64,000 nucleotides of DNA. It comes from Pedobacter faecalis. GTDB lineage: Bacteria > Bacteroidota > Bacteroidia > Sphingobacteriales > Sphingobacteriaceae. The translations under genes were made by a program, and so were the position numbers. The DNA lies in NCBI RefSeq assembly GCF_030182585.1, contig NZ_JARXOW010000001.1, positions 1,178,001 to 1,242,000 of the forward strand, read 5' to 3'. Below are positions 63,211 to 64,000 of the stretch, in pieces; position 1 is the stretch's first letter, and every line of letters begins with the position of its first letter. The notes under the pieces were generated by a model. It was given only the letters and a program-made list of their open reading frames with translations. It had not been told where the DNA came from and did not search any database.

Positions 63211-64000
63211 ATGAAGAGAATACTGGTCCTTTTTACTGTGATGCTGCTGTGTACCGAACTGTTTGCACAACGGTATAACTTCCAGCAATTCGATATCGAA
63301 GACGGACTTACGCAGTCGCAGATTACCTCAATCATTCAGGACAAGCAGCGCCGGCTCTGGGTTTCGACCTTCGGCGGCATAAGCTCTTTCGACGGCAGAC
63401 ACTTTGCAAACTACGGCCGGACCAATGGCCTGAACAGTAACTTCACCCTTTCGTTGAGTGCCGGTGGGGACGGCAGCATTTATATCGGAACTGCCCGGGG
63501 GATAAACCGCTTAAGCGGTAATCGCATTTACGACTTCAAAACGATCAGGGGCTGGACAAGCAGACTGGCGGCCGACCGCACAGGCAACATTTACGCCATC
63601 AGGAACAAGCAGGTCTATGTGCTCAGGGGCGACAAAGACAGCCTGATCAATATTTCCGGATCGCCTTCGGAATCGGTCACGAGGATCCGCGCCGACCATA
63701 ACGGCACGCTCTGGGCCAGTGTATACCAGCAGGGCATTTTCAAGTTCGAGGCCGGAAAATGGCAATCTGTGCTGGGCAGGGAGCTGGTAAAGGACCTGAT
63801 CGTGACCGATCTGCTGCCCGACCGCTTCGTGACCGGTAAGTTATGGATCCTGACGGGCGACAGGCTTTATATCTCCGAACCCCTGGTGCCACTGAAGGCA
63901 CATCCCAATACCAGCATACGCGGCATGTCTATGGCTCAGGACGATAAGGGAGCCCTCTGGATTGGTGCGCCGAACGGAGCATACTACATCTCCGGTGGGC
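63211..64000 (+). CDS. Two-component regulator propeller protein, N-terminal part
   Basis: The frame is open to the right edge (263 codons), so the gene is partial. It has a signal peptide (about 1-19, ending ELFA-Q) followed by propeller repeats of the two-component regulator type: DIEDGLTQSQITSIIQDKQRRLWVST, GSIYIGTARGINRL, and AQDDKGALWIGAPNGA. In full form such proteins usually continue with a Y_Y_Y domain, a membrane helix and a histidine kinase (hybrid) or LytTR/HTH part. Its sensor would face the periplasm. Gene identity beyond the propeller cannot be known here. Confidence 0.85.
   Translation, partial: MKRILVLFTVMLLCTELFAQRYNFQQFDIEDGLTQSQITSIIQDKQRRLWVSTFGGISSFDGRHFANYGRTNGLNSNFTLSLSAGGDGSIYIGTARGINRLSGNRIYDFKTIRGWTSRLAADRTGNIYAIRNKQVYVLRGDKDSLINISGSPSESVTRIRADHNGTLWASVYQQGIFKFEAGKWQSVLGRELVKDLIVTDLLPDRFVTGKLWILTGDRLYISEPLVPLKAHPNTSIRGMSMAQDDKGALWIGAPNGAYYISGG

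Overview
The window reads as a chromosome segment of a Bacteroidota bacterium, most likely Sphingobacteriaceae (Pedobacter or Mucilaginibacter-like). Reasons: two SusC/SusD outer-membrane pairs with many lipoproteins, promoters of the Bacteroidota type (TTTG, about 19-21 bases, TAnnTTTG), A-rich start regions with little Shine-Dalgarno, a GH95 fucosidase, a sphingolipid-type fatty acid hydroxylase, and two-component propeller proteins. The genus is inferred. No tRNA, rRNA, IS element, integrase or CRISPR array was seen.

Layout. 1-5.9 kb: the end of tgt, an LptF/G permease, an EamA transporter, a large secreted protein joining a metallopeptidase-like domain to a propeller and a barrel, and a LapA-like protein. 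5.9-8.3 kb (minus): ispE-osmC-metZ. 8.4-14.3 kb: GH95 alpha-L-fucosidase facing a FucP-type permease and an outer-membrane protein, two small basic proteins (13354-13482 and 13510-13686), and a fatty acid hydroxylase. 14.5-16.7 kb: pirin, a degenerate receiver domain, and a carboxypeptidase-regulatory-like protein.

16.7-36.6 kb (minus): one long operon of eleven genes (SusC, SusD, fasciclin, DUF5007-like, SusC, SusD, fasciclin, TIG/propeller, degenerate phosphodiesterase-LamG, DUF1735-CBM6, PKD-discoidin) ending in a strong terminator, then a twelfth gene that is a copy of the last. It codes for binding and uptake proteins but no recognisable degradative enzyme and no local regulator.

37.2-41.7 kb: polyphosphate-type glucokinase with gnd, zwf and pgl, the oxidative pentose phosphate pathway. 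42.5-47.9 kb: a seven-gene type III polyketide synthase cluster (flavoprotein, methyltransferase, PKS, dehydratase, ketosynthase, ACP, phosphopantetheinyl transferase), preceded by an array of 11-bp repeats. 47.9-50.9 kb: ppk1-ppx polyphosphate metabolism.

51-61 kb is mostly housekeeping: YajQ, a conserved unknown protein, a fused peptide ABC ATPase, RNase R, a polyprenyl diphosphate synthase, L21 and an L27 with a long tail, and a dicarboxylate symporter. 61.1-64 kb: an ECF sigma factor with a membrane partner, a lone AraC domain with an NTF2-like protein, and the start of a two-component propeller protein that runs off the end. All statements come from reading the sequence; no database search or computation was run.
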